A stretch of 64,000 nt of DNA, taken from Ciborinia camelliae (taxonomy: Eukaryota; Ascomycota; Leotiomycetes; Helotiales; Sclerotiniaceae). The stretch lies in NCBI GenBank assembly GCA_025890175.1, contig JANPYM010000008.1:1293337-1357336 (forward strand), given 5' to 3'. The notes beneath the pieces are model-generated. The model did no database searches. It was not told the origin of the DNA and saw nothing but the letters and a program-made list of their open reading frames with translations. Made by a program: the position numbers and the translations under genes. Of the stretch, positions 35,644 through 47,652 are shown piece by piece. The stretch's first letter is position 1. Each line of letters opens with the position of its first letter.

Positions 35644-37502
35644 ATGATGGAAGAAACGCAGGAGGAGCCAGTTCCTCGGGGCAGCTTGGAGTTCACCGAA
35701 AGCTCAATTTTGGACACAATCATTCCCTTGGCTAGCGATTTGAACATTGAGGAAGCCTTGAGTGGCAGTGTAGAAAAGCTCGATGAGGGTAGCGGTTCTC
35801 CGTTAGCTGCCATTCCTCAAAGGCACGCTCTATATTTTGGTTCGTCCTCCGAGTTACTGAAGAAGCTCTCTATCTTACTCATTCGTAGATCCTAGATGAA
35901 ACCGTCAATATTTATGTCGTCCTACAAACTCCCTACTTTGATGAACGATCCCTTCGATCCTATCTCAACAGACTCATAATAAATGTGGAAGCCCAGGTTA
36001 TTAATGCGAATGCCGAGCATCAAGATAGCTCGGCGGGGCGTGAGCTTATATACAAGGGTTCTGTGCAAGACACTGATGAGCCATTGATAGTTGTACAAGG
36101 CTCAGGTGAGACGGATGACGCCAATAATGATGGTCATATACTTCTGATCTGGAAACTATCTGCGTTGCTCGCAAGACCACGGCTACGCCTGCAGAACCCT
36201 TCCGTAGTGTTTGCGGCCACAGCAAACCTCAAAGCAGCCGAGCAGGTTGATACAAATACATTGAGACAAGAATATCTTCCAAGCCAGGTACCATCAGGGC
36301 TTAATCTTCTTGAAGCTTTCAGTGGCGATGCATATCTCAAAGGCATCAAACCACGACTGTCTGCACTACGAGTGTCAAGAGTAGCACCAGCAGCGCAAAT
36401 CGCTCGCGACATAGCTCGTCCCTTCAAGAATATCTCGCGGCAATCAATTAAAGTATACCCAGCTATAAATGCCCGTGTGCGGTATTCCAGACCAAATGGT
36501 ACACCCAACAATACTTCAGTGATAGCTTCGCTCGATGTCGATATTACTCCTTTCGTGAATTGTGACATTATTCTCACAGATATTCAAATCAAGGTGGATG
36601 GTGGACAGGTACAAAATTTGAATCAAATTCCTGGATTAATACTCCCAGTTACTTGTCAGCCTCAAGATGATATTAGCTTCCTCTATCGGATATTGCCTGA
36701 TGACATTGATGTTACGAATAAGTCTCAAATTCGAGCCATCGATATTTCTATCACCGCCACGGCAAATGTCACTCCTGTCTGTAAACCACGTATTATAATG
36801 CAATGGTCTACATCCCTCGATTTCACACCTCCAATCAATAATGGCTTCGGTCAAGCTACTAAACCTATTCAGCGTCCTAATAGACCCTCTGCGCTGTCTA
36901 TTGGCGCAACGTTTGACAGTATTCCGACGATTTCCTCCCTAGCAATCAGCCATCCGGATACTATTCCAACAATCGAAGCAAATATCCCGACAGGCCTTCA
37001 GAATCGCCATCAGACTTCTGTCCCAAATTTTGGCGTCACCATGACATTCTCCTCTCCATCCACATCTCCCATTTATCCGGGCCATCCTTTCATCTGGTCC
37101 ATCTTCATAGTAAATCGATCCGACCGACCTCGCAAGCTCGCCCTTCTTGTCTTACCAAAACGCCGTCGAACCGAAGCTCGTATAACACGCCCTCCTTCTG
37201 CCGGACACGGAAGCGCGCGTCGAGATCCAAAGGTTGCAGATGCTGTTCTCGATGACAACATAATCTATGCCATGCAACGAAATTCCGCCATGGAATCTAG
37301 CGAGGTTGTATGCCTGAGCACAGATACCCGAGTAGGACCACTTGCACCATCAGCATGCTATGAAGTTGAACTGAAATTCATGGCGCTGAAAGAAGGGATC
37401 GTAGGAGTAGAAGCAGTGAGGGTAGTAGATTTGGGGACACAAGAACATGTAGATATTAAGGATTTACCATCGATTGTCGTTAAACCTGAACCCAAGGAGT
37501 AA
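35644..37502 (+). CDS. TRS65: TRAPPII complex subunit Trs65
   Basis: Two exons (35644-35839, 35896-37502) give 600 residues. The acceptor is CCTAG at 35895, giving the join ALYFDETVNIYVVLQTPYFDER. Trs65 is a fungal-specific subunit of the TRAPPII tethering complex, which activates Ypt31/32 at the late Golgi. The N-terminal strand pattern (VNIYVVLQTP, then FDERSLRSYL) and the C-terminal beta-sandwich region match the Trs65 family: SVPNFGVTMTFSSPS, HPFIWSIFIVNRSDRPRKLAL, and the final STDTRVGPLAPSACYEVELKF with GIVGVEAVRVVDL. A second ATG lies immediately after the first (MME). Divergent from PRP40 with a 293-bp shared spacer. Family assignment rests on recalled motif resemblance. Confidence 0.85.
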
Positions 37503-37884
37503 ATAGTTTCACGTTTGGATCTTCAAAAGATTTAGTTAGATCATTGGGAATAATTAATTTCAGTTCAACGAAGTAAATTCGACATTGAATAATAATTTTT
37601 ATCCTAAATTATCCCTAATTACACCCATAATTATTGCGATGACGACGTGGGTATAGACAACGAAAGTAAACTGTTTTCTTTGGTCCAGACAATACCCAGA
37701 CATTGGGCATTCCATCCCATTCAATACCCAACCAATCCAATCCTAAACCCCAGATCCCAAATCTCAAATCCCAAATCTCAAATCCTAACCTTCCAGCCCC
37801 GCCCCGCCCCATCAACTCCCTCCATACCCTCTTCATGCCTCTTCCCCGTGATCCCTAACTCCTAAACATCCCAACCTAGGTATC
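37503..37884. other. Convergent 3' region with CAAATC-type repeats
   Basis: 382 bases between the TRS65 stop and the end of a transporter gene. A degenerate array of CAAATCC/CAAATCT units lies at about 37755-37785. No gene is seen. Confidence 0.55.
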
Positions 37885-40062
37885 CTATCTAAACTCCCTA
37901 ATCTCCTCTTCCACCTCCCTCTCCTTCCCTCTGCGCCCCATCTCGACCGCCCCCCGATCACCCAACTCAACCCCATCATGTTCTTGTTGATGATGATGAT
38001 GATGATACCCACCGCCCGATTCCCCGCGCGATCCAACACTCATCACATTATCTGTCCCCATACTAGCCGTTCCCATACTAGCCGTTCCCGGACTAGTCGT
38101 CCGAAAACTAGCATGATGCGCATCTTGTCCCTGCAGCAAATTTCCTCCTTTCTCTACGTGGTTGGAACCGCCAAATAACACGTCGATTTCTTCCAGTGCT
38201 ACTTTTTTCGTCTCCGGGATCAGGAACCATACGTATAGTGCGAGGAATATGTTTATGCTGAAGAAGAAGTAGAATGTTTTGCTGGGAGGGGGGTGTTAGG
38301 TTGGTTTTTTTTGAGGGGGGTGAGAGGGGGAGGTAAGAGGGCAAAGGGGAGGAAGAGGGCAAAGGGGAGGGGGAAAGGAGAGAAGGGGGCGTACAAGCCT
38401 TGATTTTTCAAGAATGTTGGGAAGAATTGTTGGAAAATGGAATTTGCCACACTATACATATTGTCAGTAACCAAGTCATCTCGTCTCATATACACAAGGG
38501 GAAAGAACTCAAAACTTACTTCTGCATCTGACTCGACATCCCCACCGCCTGGGCCCTAACATTCATACTAAAGACCTCGGCGGTCCAAATCCACACCGTA
38601 GCTCCCCAACTCGGCTTATAAAAGAGGATAAAAAGGAACAGCAAAAACACAATCGCGATGCCCACGGGATGCGTCTTGGAATCTCCATGGGCCCCAACAT
38701 TCGGGGTGTGGGTGCCAACCAGTGACACAATCAACATACAAATCGACATGCCAATGGCCCCCACAATAAGAAGGAATTTGCGTCCAAAGCGATCTACCGT
38801 CCACACAGCATTGAGAGTAAATAATATACCAAAAGTAGCATTCAAAGCATTGATAAGCGCAATGGTACTAGCATCCTTAAACACCTTCTTATAAATCGCC
38901 GTGCTATATGTATTTAGTGTTCCCTGACCGGTAAGCTGCTGGCCGACATTCAAGATGAAGGCGAGGATGAGACGTTTTCGCACGGAGCGATCTTTCCAGA
39001 GCGCAGCGTAGGAGGACGAGATGGCCTCTTTTTCAAACTGGAGGGCTTCGCGGATCACGAGGATTTCGTCTTCGATCTCCTGTTCGGTTTCTCGGACGCG
39101 TCGGAGAGAGGCGCGTGCGGCTTCGACTTGCCCGCCGTGTTGAATGTACCAGCGGGGACTTTCGGGGATGAAGGGCAGGAGCGTGAGGATGATTATGGGG
39201 ACGAGCATTTGGAAGATCACGACCATTTTCCAATCTGTGGGGGTGCGGGTGTTAGTCTGTGAGAAAGGAGTAGGGTGACCTGTATTGGGGAGTAAAAGGA
39301 TACAGAAGATAGATACAATCAAATGGATCTGAACACGGGGGGATGTAAAAGTAAAGAGCTGATAATCTTACCCCATTCCCCAAGCTTCTTGACATGTTTT
39401 TGACAAGCGTAGTTAATCCAGTATGCAATAAATGAGCCCACCGAATAGAATAATTGCCAGAAAGCCATGATCTTTCCTCTGATCTCCGGCGGTGCAAGCT
39501 CGCCGATATAAACAGGCCCGGCAGCTACATATCTTGGTTAGTATGAAAGTGAAAGAAGGATCGCGGAAAACATACTCAGTGCAACACCCTGACCGAGACC
39601 AATAATCACACGCCCGGCGATAAAACATCCAAGCTGACCTCGAGGAGAAAACGTTTGAATGAACGTAGCGACGATAGTCACGAAACAACCAATTGCCATA
39701 CCCCATTTTCTACCAAGCCAGTCTGCTATTGGACCGCCGAGAAAGAATCCAGCGAGGATGGCTCCGACAGTATAAGCAGTATTGACGGCACCAATCTTCT
39801 CGGTATCCTTGGATTTTCTATCAGCCTTGAGGTCTCACAACTGGGAAAGAAACATACTGGATTGTCGAAGTAAGCTACCCAATTCTTCGAGCCTTGGACA
39901 GAATTATATACAGACGCATCATATCCATATAGCACCATGCATGATGCTGCGACAAGCGAGATGTACCTATATAGCGTCAGGTCACTGTTATTGTAGAAAG
40001 GGAGGGAGCTGTAAACCTTACCAATTGTATACTCTCGTCTTGCTCGCCGTGAATATCGCCAT
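37885..40062 (-). CDS. MFS sugar porter
   Basis: About seven exons begin with a 14-residue exon 1 (MAIFTASKTRVYNW). Signatures of the sugar-porter family are complete: YGYDASVYNSVQG in TM1, IADWLGRKWGM (loop 2-3), GRVIIGLGQG (TM4), GELAPPEIRGK, PESPRWYIQHG after TM6, QQLTGQGTLNTYSTAIY in TM7, DRFGRKFLL (loop 8-9) and IPETKKVALEEIDVLF after TM12. Twelve membrane helices are expected, in the plasma membrane. The change from the usual QQxxGxN in TM7 to QQLTGQGTLN and the YDASVYN segment set it apart from the hexose transporter at 17388, so it probably carries another sugar or polyol; the substrate is unknown. The cytosolic tail is long (about 90 residues) with a duplicated ASMGT and a run of five histidines followed by QQEH. 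The intron before the last exon is purine-rich (near 38320-38390). Confidence 0.9.
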
Positions 40063-41981
40063 TATTGTCAACTAGGTCCTGCCTTTCTGGTTACAATATG
40101 GGAGTAGATATCGATAGTAACGGTAGTACAAAAGAAAGCATACAATAAAAGGTGGAAAGAGAGACAATTAAAAACGGAGGAGGAAGAATGTACCGGTATA
40201 ACGTCTTATACAAGGCTTCACACACACCAATTGCATGAGCATCGCATGTCGAGCAGTTTACGGTTGTATATACCTAGGATATTATGGCTGCACCTGCTCC
40301 GATGTAGCAAGGATGAAAAGCTACAACTTACAAGGCCATTTTCCCGCACCCCTCATTCCACCTAGGTAGGTATTATCCCCCCCTTGAAAGTTGAAGCTAA
40401 CAACCATGAAACCCACGCCAACATAACTCAAAATAATGGCAAATGAACGAAAGGGGAAGATATATCCAGCAACCAGGGCTTGTTTGATTCCGACCAATGG
40501 AACGGGGACTTTCCAACATTGGCTGATGATAAACGGTCAACCCCATATGGATACCCCAGAAAAAGCGTCTGCGAGTCTGCGACGGATCCATGCAAACGCG
40601 CCATCTCATCTTGAGAATTGAGAAAATCCGCGAATCAAGGCACGATATGCGGATCAAAACAAGTGAGCGTTATTCGATGTCCACTTGAGAGACCAGAATA
40701 ATTCCCAATCGTCTGGGTCGAAACAGCCTACCGAAATTTCAGACCACGGGGTACAAACCTAGGGATCTGGAGCCGAAGCCGATAGATAGATACCTAACCT
40801 TTACCCCTAGGTCCCCACGTCTCCCCAGCATGTTTTAGATTACTTGTATAATTAATTGTATATTGACAATTTGATTTTGAACTTCTTGATTAAGCCTTTC
40901 AAAAATGCTAATCATAATGCATTTATCTATTATTATTTATCCCATACCGGTACCAACAAGCCAATAGTTGGTACAAGCTTCTTTATTTTTAAGTATAGAT
41001 AATCTGGAAGATCTTACAAGATTCTATTATTTTCTGTCAATGTTACCCGACACGTATAGTAATCTTTTATTCGGAGTAGATACCTACCATGGAAACTTCT
41101 AATATACACATACATACACATCCATACACATACACCCTCACGAGAAATGTAACAAGATGTTACATTTCAACAACCTTGGAATGTTCTGAACTTCTGATAG
41201 ATCGTAGAACAATTGATACATGATCCATTCTACCTTCCCTTCCTTTCATTCCCTGCAATCCCCCATTGTGGAGATACCGGATAATTAATAAATTGTAATG
41301 CGGGGTTTAACGTGTTGGGCAACAAATATACTATTGATGAAGCATTACAATCTACGCCTGCTTAATTTGTTACCGAGTTCTTTCATCGCAATGAACAAAA
41401 ATTAATCGAGAAATGGCATATGACGCTCAAATATTTGACTCAATATCTGATCTCTCCAGATCTATACCATTCCGAACCTCCATCCTTTCGAGGGTTGAGA
41501 AATCTCACCACATTGGAATCCTTGGTACATTGATAAATCTACATGAGCACCCAGACTCCTAGAGCCAGTATTTGCATTCGAGAAACGTCAACATCTGCAA
41601 CTTCAGGCTATTTCTATTTATGTACCTAGTATAGTAGTACTCCGTCCGTACTCTCAACGAAAATACAAAGGGATCTTTGTATGTTTCGTGCAGATGGTAT
41701 ATACTAATAAATATGTAACGTTCGCGACTTGGCATATGAGTTGTACTGCCGGTAAAACCGAGACTGTTGTATTCAAACTTTGCCATGAGTTGCCCAGGTG
41801 AAACCCCGCATGAAAAGGGTTGGTGCATCTGGGGCCAATAGAAAAGAGGGCATGCCATCAGCCGAACGGATATGTACAGCACGGCATTGCATGACTTTCA
41901 CATGCATCCGGTTAACAAATGGCTCAAACCGAGAAGATGTTTGTCGTAGCAAGAACACCAAACAATCATAAATGAGATTTA
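40063..41981. other. Intergenic region with small hairpins
   Basis: 1.9 kb without a supported gene. GTACCAAC (40950-40957) pairs with GTTGGTAC (40967-40974). A perfect 10-bp hairpin lies at 41144-41168. ACATACACATCC-type repeats lie near 41103-41135. Confidence 0.5.
41144..41168. repeat. Perfect 10-bp hairpin, 5-nt loop
   Basis: GAAATGTAAC, loop AAGAT, then GTTACATTTC. No poly-U tract or gene end adjoins it, so it is not an obvious terminator. Confidence 0.85.
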
Positions 41982-42677
41982 TTAGGAAATCTCTTGTCTT
42001 CTCTGGGGGTGCTCCATCACTACCACCTCGACTATTTCGCCCGGTCGCGTCTTCGTATCTTCTGCAAATGCCAGCATGACAATCTCCAAGATATAATCTT
42101 CTAATCCATCCATGTTTGACTCCAACAAAGTAATACCTGAATAGCGGTCCCACGAATCAACTTCTTCTTCGCTTGGTATTCCTCTCACCAAGATGACCTC
42201 TCTCAAGTGAGGGAAGGCCAAGCGGAATCTAGGAATATTCCCCAAAGCATCACAAAGACGAAATGGAAGGGTGTGACGAGTTTCACCCCAAAATTGCTCA
42301 TCTAGGGCAATTGACTGGATTTGATGTTGGTACAACAGCGATGGTGATTGGATAGAAAAATGCTTTGCGATAGCCGTAACTTCGTCCACATACTGCCTCG
42401 AACTGAGATAGATAGTATCGCAAACGGGATTAAAGTAAATATCCGCCGGCTGCTTATCCGTACCGAAGGACATGTTGTAAAACCGAAGAGCAACTTCACG
42501 AGATTCTTTACTCGTATGAAGGATCGCCGGAGGGGGACCAAAATTGGCAAATTTCTCATCGACGATGCAATAATTCAACTCCAAAATGCGTTTTTGAAAG
42601 GCGGCAAGCTCCCATATCAAGACCCTCAACTCCAAAGGTAATTCGGAGAATCGGGGAAAGGCGTTGGAGACATTCAT
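41982..42677 (-). CDS. 2EXR domain protein
   Basis: A single exon gives 231 residues. The N-terminus has the 2EXR signature FPRFSELPLELRVLIWELA (residues 7-25), followed by ILHTSKESREVALRFYN and the FNPVCDTIYL segment. This order is typical of the large fungal 2EXR (F-box-like) family, whose function is mostly unknown. The C-terminal half (HLREVILVRG and onward) is less conserved and acidic. Start choice: the ATG at 42677, because the signature follows directly; the frame continues open to an ATG at 42818, but that extension is not family-like. No signal peptide or membrane segment is seen, so the product is probably intracellular. Confidence 0.85.
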   Translation of the reverse strand: MNVSNAFPRFSELPLELRVLIWELAAFQKRILELNYCIVDEKFANFGPPPAILHTSKESREVALRFYNMSFGTDKQPADIYFNPVCDTIYLSSRQYVDEVTAIAKHFSIQSPSLLYQHQIQSIALDEQFWGETRHTLPFRLCDALGNIPRFRLAFPHLREVILVRGIPSEEEVDSWDRYSGITLLESNMDGLEDYILEIVMLAFAEDTKTRPGEIVEVVVMEHPQRRQEIS

Positions 42678-43991
42678 GATCGGATCAATACTGTAAGAAT
42701 GATATGATATCGATAAGAACTCTCGGTAGCAAGCAATCCTGATGGAACTGTCCGAGCCGACCCAGGATCTTGAGGATGTAATGTTGATAATGAAGAGGAA
42801 ACCGAACTGAGATATCAAAGTCTAAATACCAAATACATATCCAGGCACCGAGTTTATATACTGGTCTCATTCCGATGTTGTTATTGATGCCATTAGAAAC
42901 GTTTCTATGAATACCTATGAATATAAAATTGGTGTGTTGGAATTGGAGTTGGACTTGAAGGATTCCCGAATCTCTCAGCCCACTTTCCTCCCGATATCCA
43001 TATTCATATTCACATCCACCCAATAATCGTACCATAAGAGGGTATTTTGGTATGCCCGCCCTCGTGGGTGTGGGCGTTAGATAGGGGTCTGGGACGGGGG
43101 CCTTCAAATGTTGGACCTTTTAACTGGCTCCATTGTCGATTCTGCTCCCTTTCTCCGACTTGAACGAGGATAACGGAGGTTGGAAGGGTATGTCATCTAA
43201 GACATTATTATTTCGCTGTTTTTCCAGGTTTAATATCACTTTCAGGAAATTTTCTAGATAATCCAGCTTTCCCCTCGACATTTCTAAATTTCGAAGGTTT
43301 TGATAATAGTCGGCGTGGGCTCCAACCTCCGAGCGGAGGTGAGGTTGGAGCCCACGCCGACTATGAGGATTGATTTGATAGTTTTTGTCATGCTTATGTC
43401 CCTGCCTATAGTGAATGCCATATAGCTAGTTACGCGATCACCCCTTCTACAAGGTGATCTTTCGAAGAGGATTCTTTTCTTTCTAACATAGTTATCTGAT
43501 TGTTAATATATAATGCTATTCCTATATGCTAATATGACGCGTGTAACAATCATCTGCGTTTTCCTATATAAATTTTCAACTAATACAACAATATTATTAA
43601 TATAGAGTAATTTTTAATCATTATTAGTATATTCTAAATACTTACCCCATCAATATATAATTGTACCACCGCTTAATATAAATCTTATGAATTAGATAAT
43701 CAAAAAACTCTCTTAATTTGTTTAAACTTGTTTTAAAGTCATTAAAATAAAAGTCTCTTAAAATGCTATTTTTGTCTTTTGAACAATTAATCCATTTCAA
43801 CTAATTACCTAGGCAGCGGCGCCGGGCGGGGCATTTCCTTGGCAAGCGTGATATCCAGACAAAGAAGAGACGTTTTATTCACCTCTTACGAGTCACGAGA
43901 GATACGAATATCGATAACCTCACGTGCATTGGTTTTGAGAGCATATGAATATGCAAGAACACTTACTTCGCTTTGCTCTTTGTTCTTTACC
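42678..43991. other. Upstream region with palindrome and AT-rich tract
   Basis: This spacer lies between the divergent 2EXR and polymerase genes. It contains the 59-bp palindrome at 43306-43364. After it comes an AT-rich stretch (about 43480-43800) that ends abruptly at a GC-rich GCAGCGGCGCCGGGCGGGG patch (43814-43832). No coding potential is seen in the tract, which could be a decayed mobile element. Confidence 0.5.
43306..43364. repeat. 59-bp palindrome (24-bp perfect arms)
   Basis: ATAGTCGGCGTGGGCTCCAA begins a 24-base left arm at 43306-43329. Its exact reverse complement is at 43341-43364, separated by 11 bases. A nested palindrome ACCTCCG-AG-CGGAGGT spans the centre. It is GC-rich within AT-rich surroundings and may be two abutting terminal inverted repeats of a deleted transposon. 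Confidence 0.9.
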
Positions 43992-46529
43992 ATGGTAAGT
44001 AAACTCCATCAAACTCCAAAGCTTCGCATCTGATGTCAGAAATAGTCCGATAAAAGTAGCTTTTTCGAGCAGCTCTACGCATTAAATGAATCAGATCCAG
44101 ATTCAGGTTCAGATGGAGGACCTAATGAATCGCGAGAATTCTTGAAAAAATGCAATAAACCCATTTTGGATCGTCCTTCACAAAAAGAGCAAAGTTTGCT
44201 GCCTCCCTCATCTAAGGAACCAATATTGCTACCACCTCAAAAAGTATATAGATCGCTTCTCAAAAATGTCCCTACTCTACGGCGAAGTCACTCCGAGCCA
44301 AAAGGGATTGTAAGTACGGGAAAAGATACGGTCAATGGTACTGTGGAAAAATCGTTCGAGTCGACTCCTAAACGGTCCGGTCTTCGAAGCGAAACGCGTG
44401 CTACGGTTTCTGCTGGTAGCTCTTTTGAAAAGGAACCTTCATCATCTTTAAAAGGTGCAGATAGCTCAATCAAAAGACCAACCATAGATCGACAGAGCAT
44501 ATCAAATCCAACATCAGCTACCTTGATTCTTACTAATAGTACAGGAATCGCATCGATGCTTAGCAAAAAGAGGAAGGGGGATACCCTTAACAAGGGGGTT
44601 GCCAAAAAATCCACTCGTGCGAAGGAGAAGCCCCTCAAGCTTGTCCCTCCCAAAGATCGGGTCTTCGAGGGGCTCAATTTTTTCTTTCTTCCCAATGACG
44701 ATAAATCTCCTGTCAGGCGTGCTCGTATTACCAAGGCAAGAGAGCGTGGTGCAACATGGGTTAGAGATGTGAATGAGCCCATCACACACCTAATTATCGA
44801 TAATAGTTTGACCCGCAAAGATGTTTTGACCTACCTCAAAGTCCTGCCAGCAGGAGCCAATATGGTAAATGAGGAGTGGTTGTTGGATTGCATCGAACAA
44901 AGATATCTCTATGATCCTTCTGGGAGGAAATATCAGGTCAAAGATCCAGATGCAGTCATCGAAGAGGAACAAATATCGATACCATCGGCATCACAACAGA
45001 CAGATAAATCTCTCCAATTGAAAGCTCCTAACAATAAACCTAAAAAATGGGAATATGTACCTCCGAAAGAAACACCCGAACGAAGTCAACGTTCCATGCC
45101 GACCGTCGATTCGGTTCCTTTGACCTCACCCTCAATGCCTGGACAGTTACAACAGGATGATTCAAACAATCTGACCGAGGAGAGCTTACAGCTTCTGGAT
45201 GCTGATTATTCTTCTGGCGCAAAACAGGCAGACTTCGGTATATTGAATGAAGCTATCGAATTAGCCAGGGCAACTGAAGGTGTCCTCGACCACGACAATT
45301 CCGATGATGATCTAACATCAACTTTCAGTGAATTTGATGATAGCATAGATGAATCCGACGAGGAAGATGGTCGACGCTCACCTCTCAAAGCTCCATCCAA
45401 AAGCAGACAAACGGTCCCCAGAGGAAAAGGAAGCCTGGATAACTTCCAATGCATGACCGGTGGAACAGCCTCCGACGGACCCAACCCCAATGGCCGTACA
45501 ATTGAGATTCTTTCACGAATGCGCGACTACTATGAAAGAATTGGCGATCAATGGCGCGCCCGCTCTTACCTCCTAGCATGCGGCCAACTCAAGAGACAAC
45601 CAACCCACATCCGCACCTTCGACGAAGCCATCGTGATCCCGAAAATCGGCCAACGCATCGCCAAAAAGATCGAAGAAATCGTCAACACAGGCCGACTCCA
45701 ACGTCTGGAAGCGGCCGAAGCAGAACCCGATGACAAAATCCTCAAACTCTTCATGGGTATCTACGGTGTCAACTTCAAACTAGGCTCCAAGTGGATATCC
45801 CAAGGCCATCGCACTTTCTCCGATCTCACGACGCACGTTCGACTCACCCCCAGCCAAAGAATTGGCATCGAACACTACGACGATCTGCAACTGCGCATCC
45901 CCCGCGACGAAGTCACGGCGCTTGGGAAACACGTAACCGAAACAGCGCACACCCTCGATCCGGAAATCGAAATCACAATCGGGGGCTCGTATCGTCGAGG
46001 CGCCAAAACATCCGGAGATATCGATATCATCATCAGCAAACCCCACACGACCAAAACATCACAACTCACCCCCTTCCTCTCCTCCCTCGTCAAAACCCTC
46101 ACGGATTCCCATTTCTTGGTCGCTGCTCTCGCCGTCCCGCATAATAACGAAGGTTCCAAATGGCATGGATGTTGTGTCCTTCCCACCTCCTGTTCCCCTT
46201 CCTCTTCCTCTCCATCTTCCTCTCCCCCCAACACGAATCCTCACACCCCATACCGACGCATCGATTTCCTCCTGGTGCCCTCCTCGGAACTAGGCGCCGC
46301 CCTCCTCTACTTCACCGGCGACGACATCTTCAACCGCAGCATGCGGCTCCTGGCCGGCAAAAAAGGAATGCGCTTGAATCAACGCGGGCTCTATAAAGAT
46401 GTGATGCGGGAGCGGGGATCGCGGAAGAAGGTTACCGAGGGGACGTTGGTGGAGGGCAGAGATGAGAGGAGGATTTTTGAGATTTTGGGGGTTCCTTGGA
46501 GGGAACCTCGGGAGAGGGTTTTGCATTGA
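43992..46529 (+). CDS. POL4: DNA polymerase X family (Pol lambda/Pol IV-like)
   Basis: The predicted mRNA joins ATG (43992-43994) to 44046-46529, giving 828 residues; exon 1 then codes only the initiator Met and the protein begins MSDKSSFFEQLYALNESD. An N-terminal BRCT domain (about 205-295, FEGLNFFFLP...GANMVNEEWLLDCIEQ) fits recruitment to non-homologous end joining. A Ser/Asp-rich linker follows, then the 8-kDa/lyase region (about 484-560), fingers and palm. The metal-binding aspartates are D659 and D661 (SGDIDIII) and D741 (YRRIDFLLVP). A Ser/Pro-rich insert precedes the third aspartate. The motif that is YFTGS in Pol lambda reads YFTGDD here, with FNRSMR after it. The enzyme fills short gaps in nuclear end joining and base excision repair. 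Even if the start exon is wrong, the frame from 44142 is certain. Confidence 0.92.
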
Positions 46530-46830
46530 TGGATGGGTGTTTGGTTTACTTTTATTTTTTTTTGCTTTTTTATTTTTTGTTTGCTTTTTTTGCGGCGGGC
46601 GGCTGGGGAGGGCCAAGGTGCATGCATTCACGATTGAGATCCCTGGGTGATAGATACACAACCCCAGGTTCCCAAATCCTCAATATCAGTATCAATATCC
46701 CATCACAATATTAGCATTAGCATCAGCATTAGCATTCACATTAGGAGCCTCGCCTCAGATAAAATTTGGCATCACCGGTTCATCAGGTTCAGGTTTAGGG
46801 TTACGACGTTTAGGATTTTCCCCAATTTAA

Positions 46831-46865
46831 AATTTTCATTTCCATTTCCATTTCCATTTCCATTT
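46831..46865. repeat. TCCATT hexanucleotide microsatellite
   Basis: Five or more units of CATTTC/TCCATT lie here. The same hexamer recurs at about 55017-55035 and, as GGNAATGGAAA-type codons, within the gene at 55065-58220. Confidence 0.85.
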
Positions 46866-47310
46866 TCGGTTTTTGTTAATGGGTATACATACGTACTTGC
46901 ATACATGTATGCATAAAGTACTGTATTATAGAAAGGAAGTTCGGGTCTTTCCTGGCTTCGAGTATTAGAATCTATAAATAAATGAATGAACAAAGAAGCA
47001 AAGAAGCAAGCAAGCAAGAAAGCAAACATTTATGATAAAAGATATATAACACGCCATATCATAACATAACATAACATAGTTCAATCACAATATCTTGATA
47101 TTTAGATACATATTGTGGTAAGAACACGATTAATGTACATACAATGCACAATAATACAACACATATACATGATACTATCTGTACTCAGGAGTTAGCTCCA
47201 TAGATGTCATCATTCAGACAGATTAGGGTTAACGGTCTATCAAACCAATCTATCAAACCAATCCGTTTAACAAATATCCCAATTTACTTCTTATAAAATC
47301 AATATTATGC

Positions 47311-47347
<37 letters not shown>

Positions 47348-47610
47348 TAAAAAGCAAAAGCAAAAGCAAAAGCCAAGAAGAAAAAAACCAAAGTATATAT
47401 ATATCCAAACCAAGTACTAGAAAAGTTTTCATCAACCAAAAAAAAAACACATATTCTATTCAGGTTGCTCAAAATATGGCATAGCATACCAACCAAGTTC
47501 AAGTCATCACATGCCAATGCCAATGCCAATGATTGCATACATGCATGCACAAATAAAGAAGAATATTCTTCGCTTCAGGAAATAAGAAGAAAATAGCAAG
47601 GAAGAAGAAA

Positions 47611-47652
47611 GAAGTACTATCAAAGAAGTACTATCAAAGAAGTACTATCAAT
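47611..47652. repeat. 14-bp tandem repeat, three units
   Basis: GAAGTACTATCAAA is repeated three times in a row with no mismatch except at the last unit's end; each unit contains the palindrome AGTACT. Confidence 0.9.

Noticed and set aside
17388..40062. Sugar-utilisation gene cluster
   Set aside because: The two sugar transporters are 18 kb apart, separated by housekeeping genes, and no sugar-metabolic enzyme lies beside either.
44288..44818. 176-codon minus-strand frame
   Set aside because: Antisense shadow within the DNA polymerase X exon; no family features.
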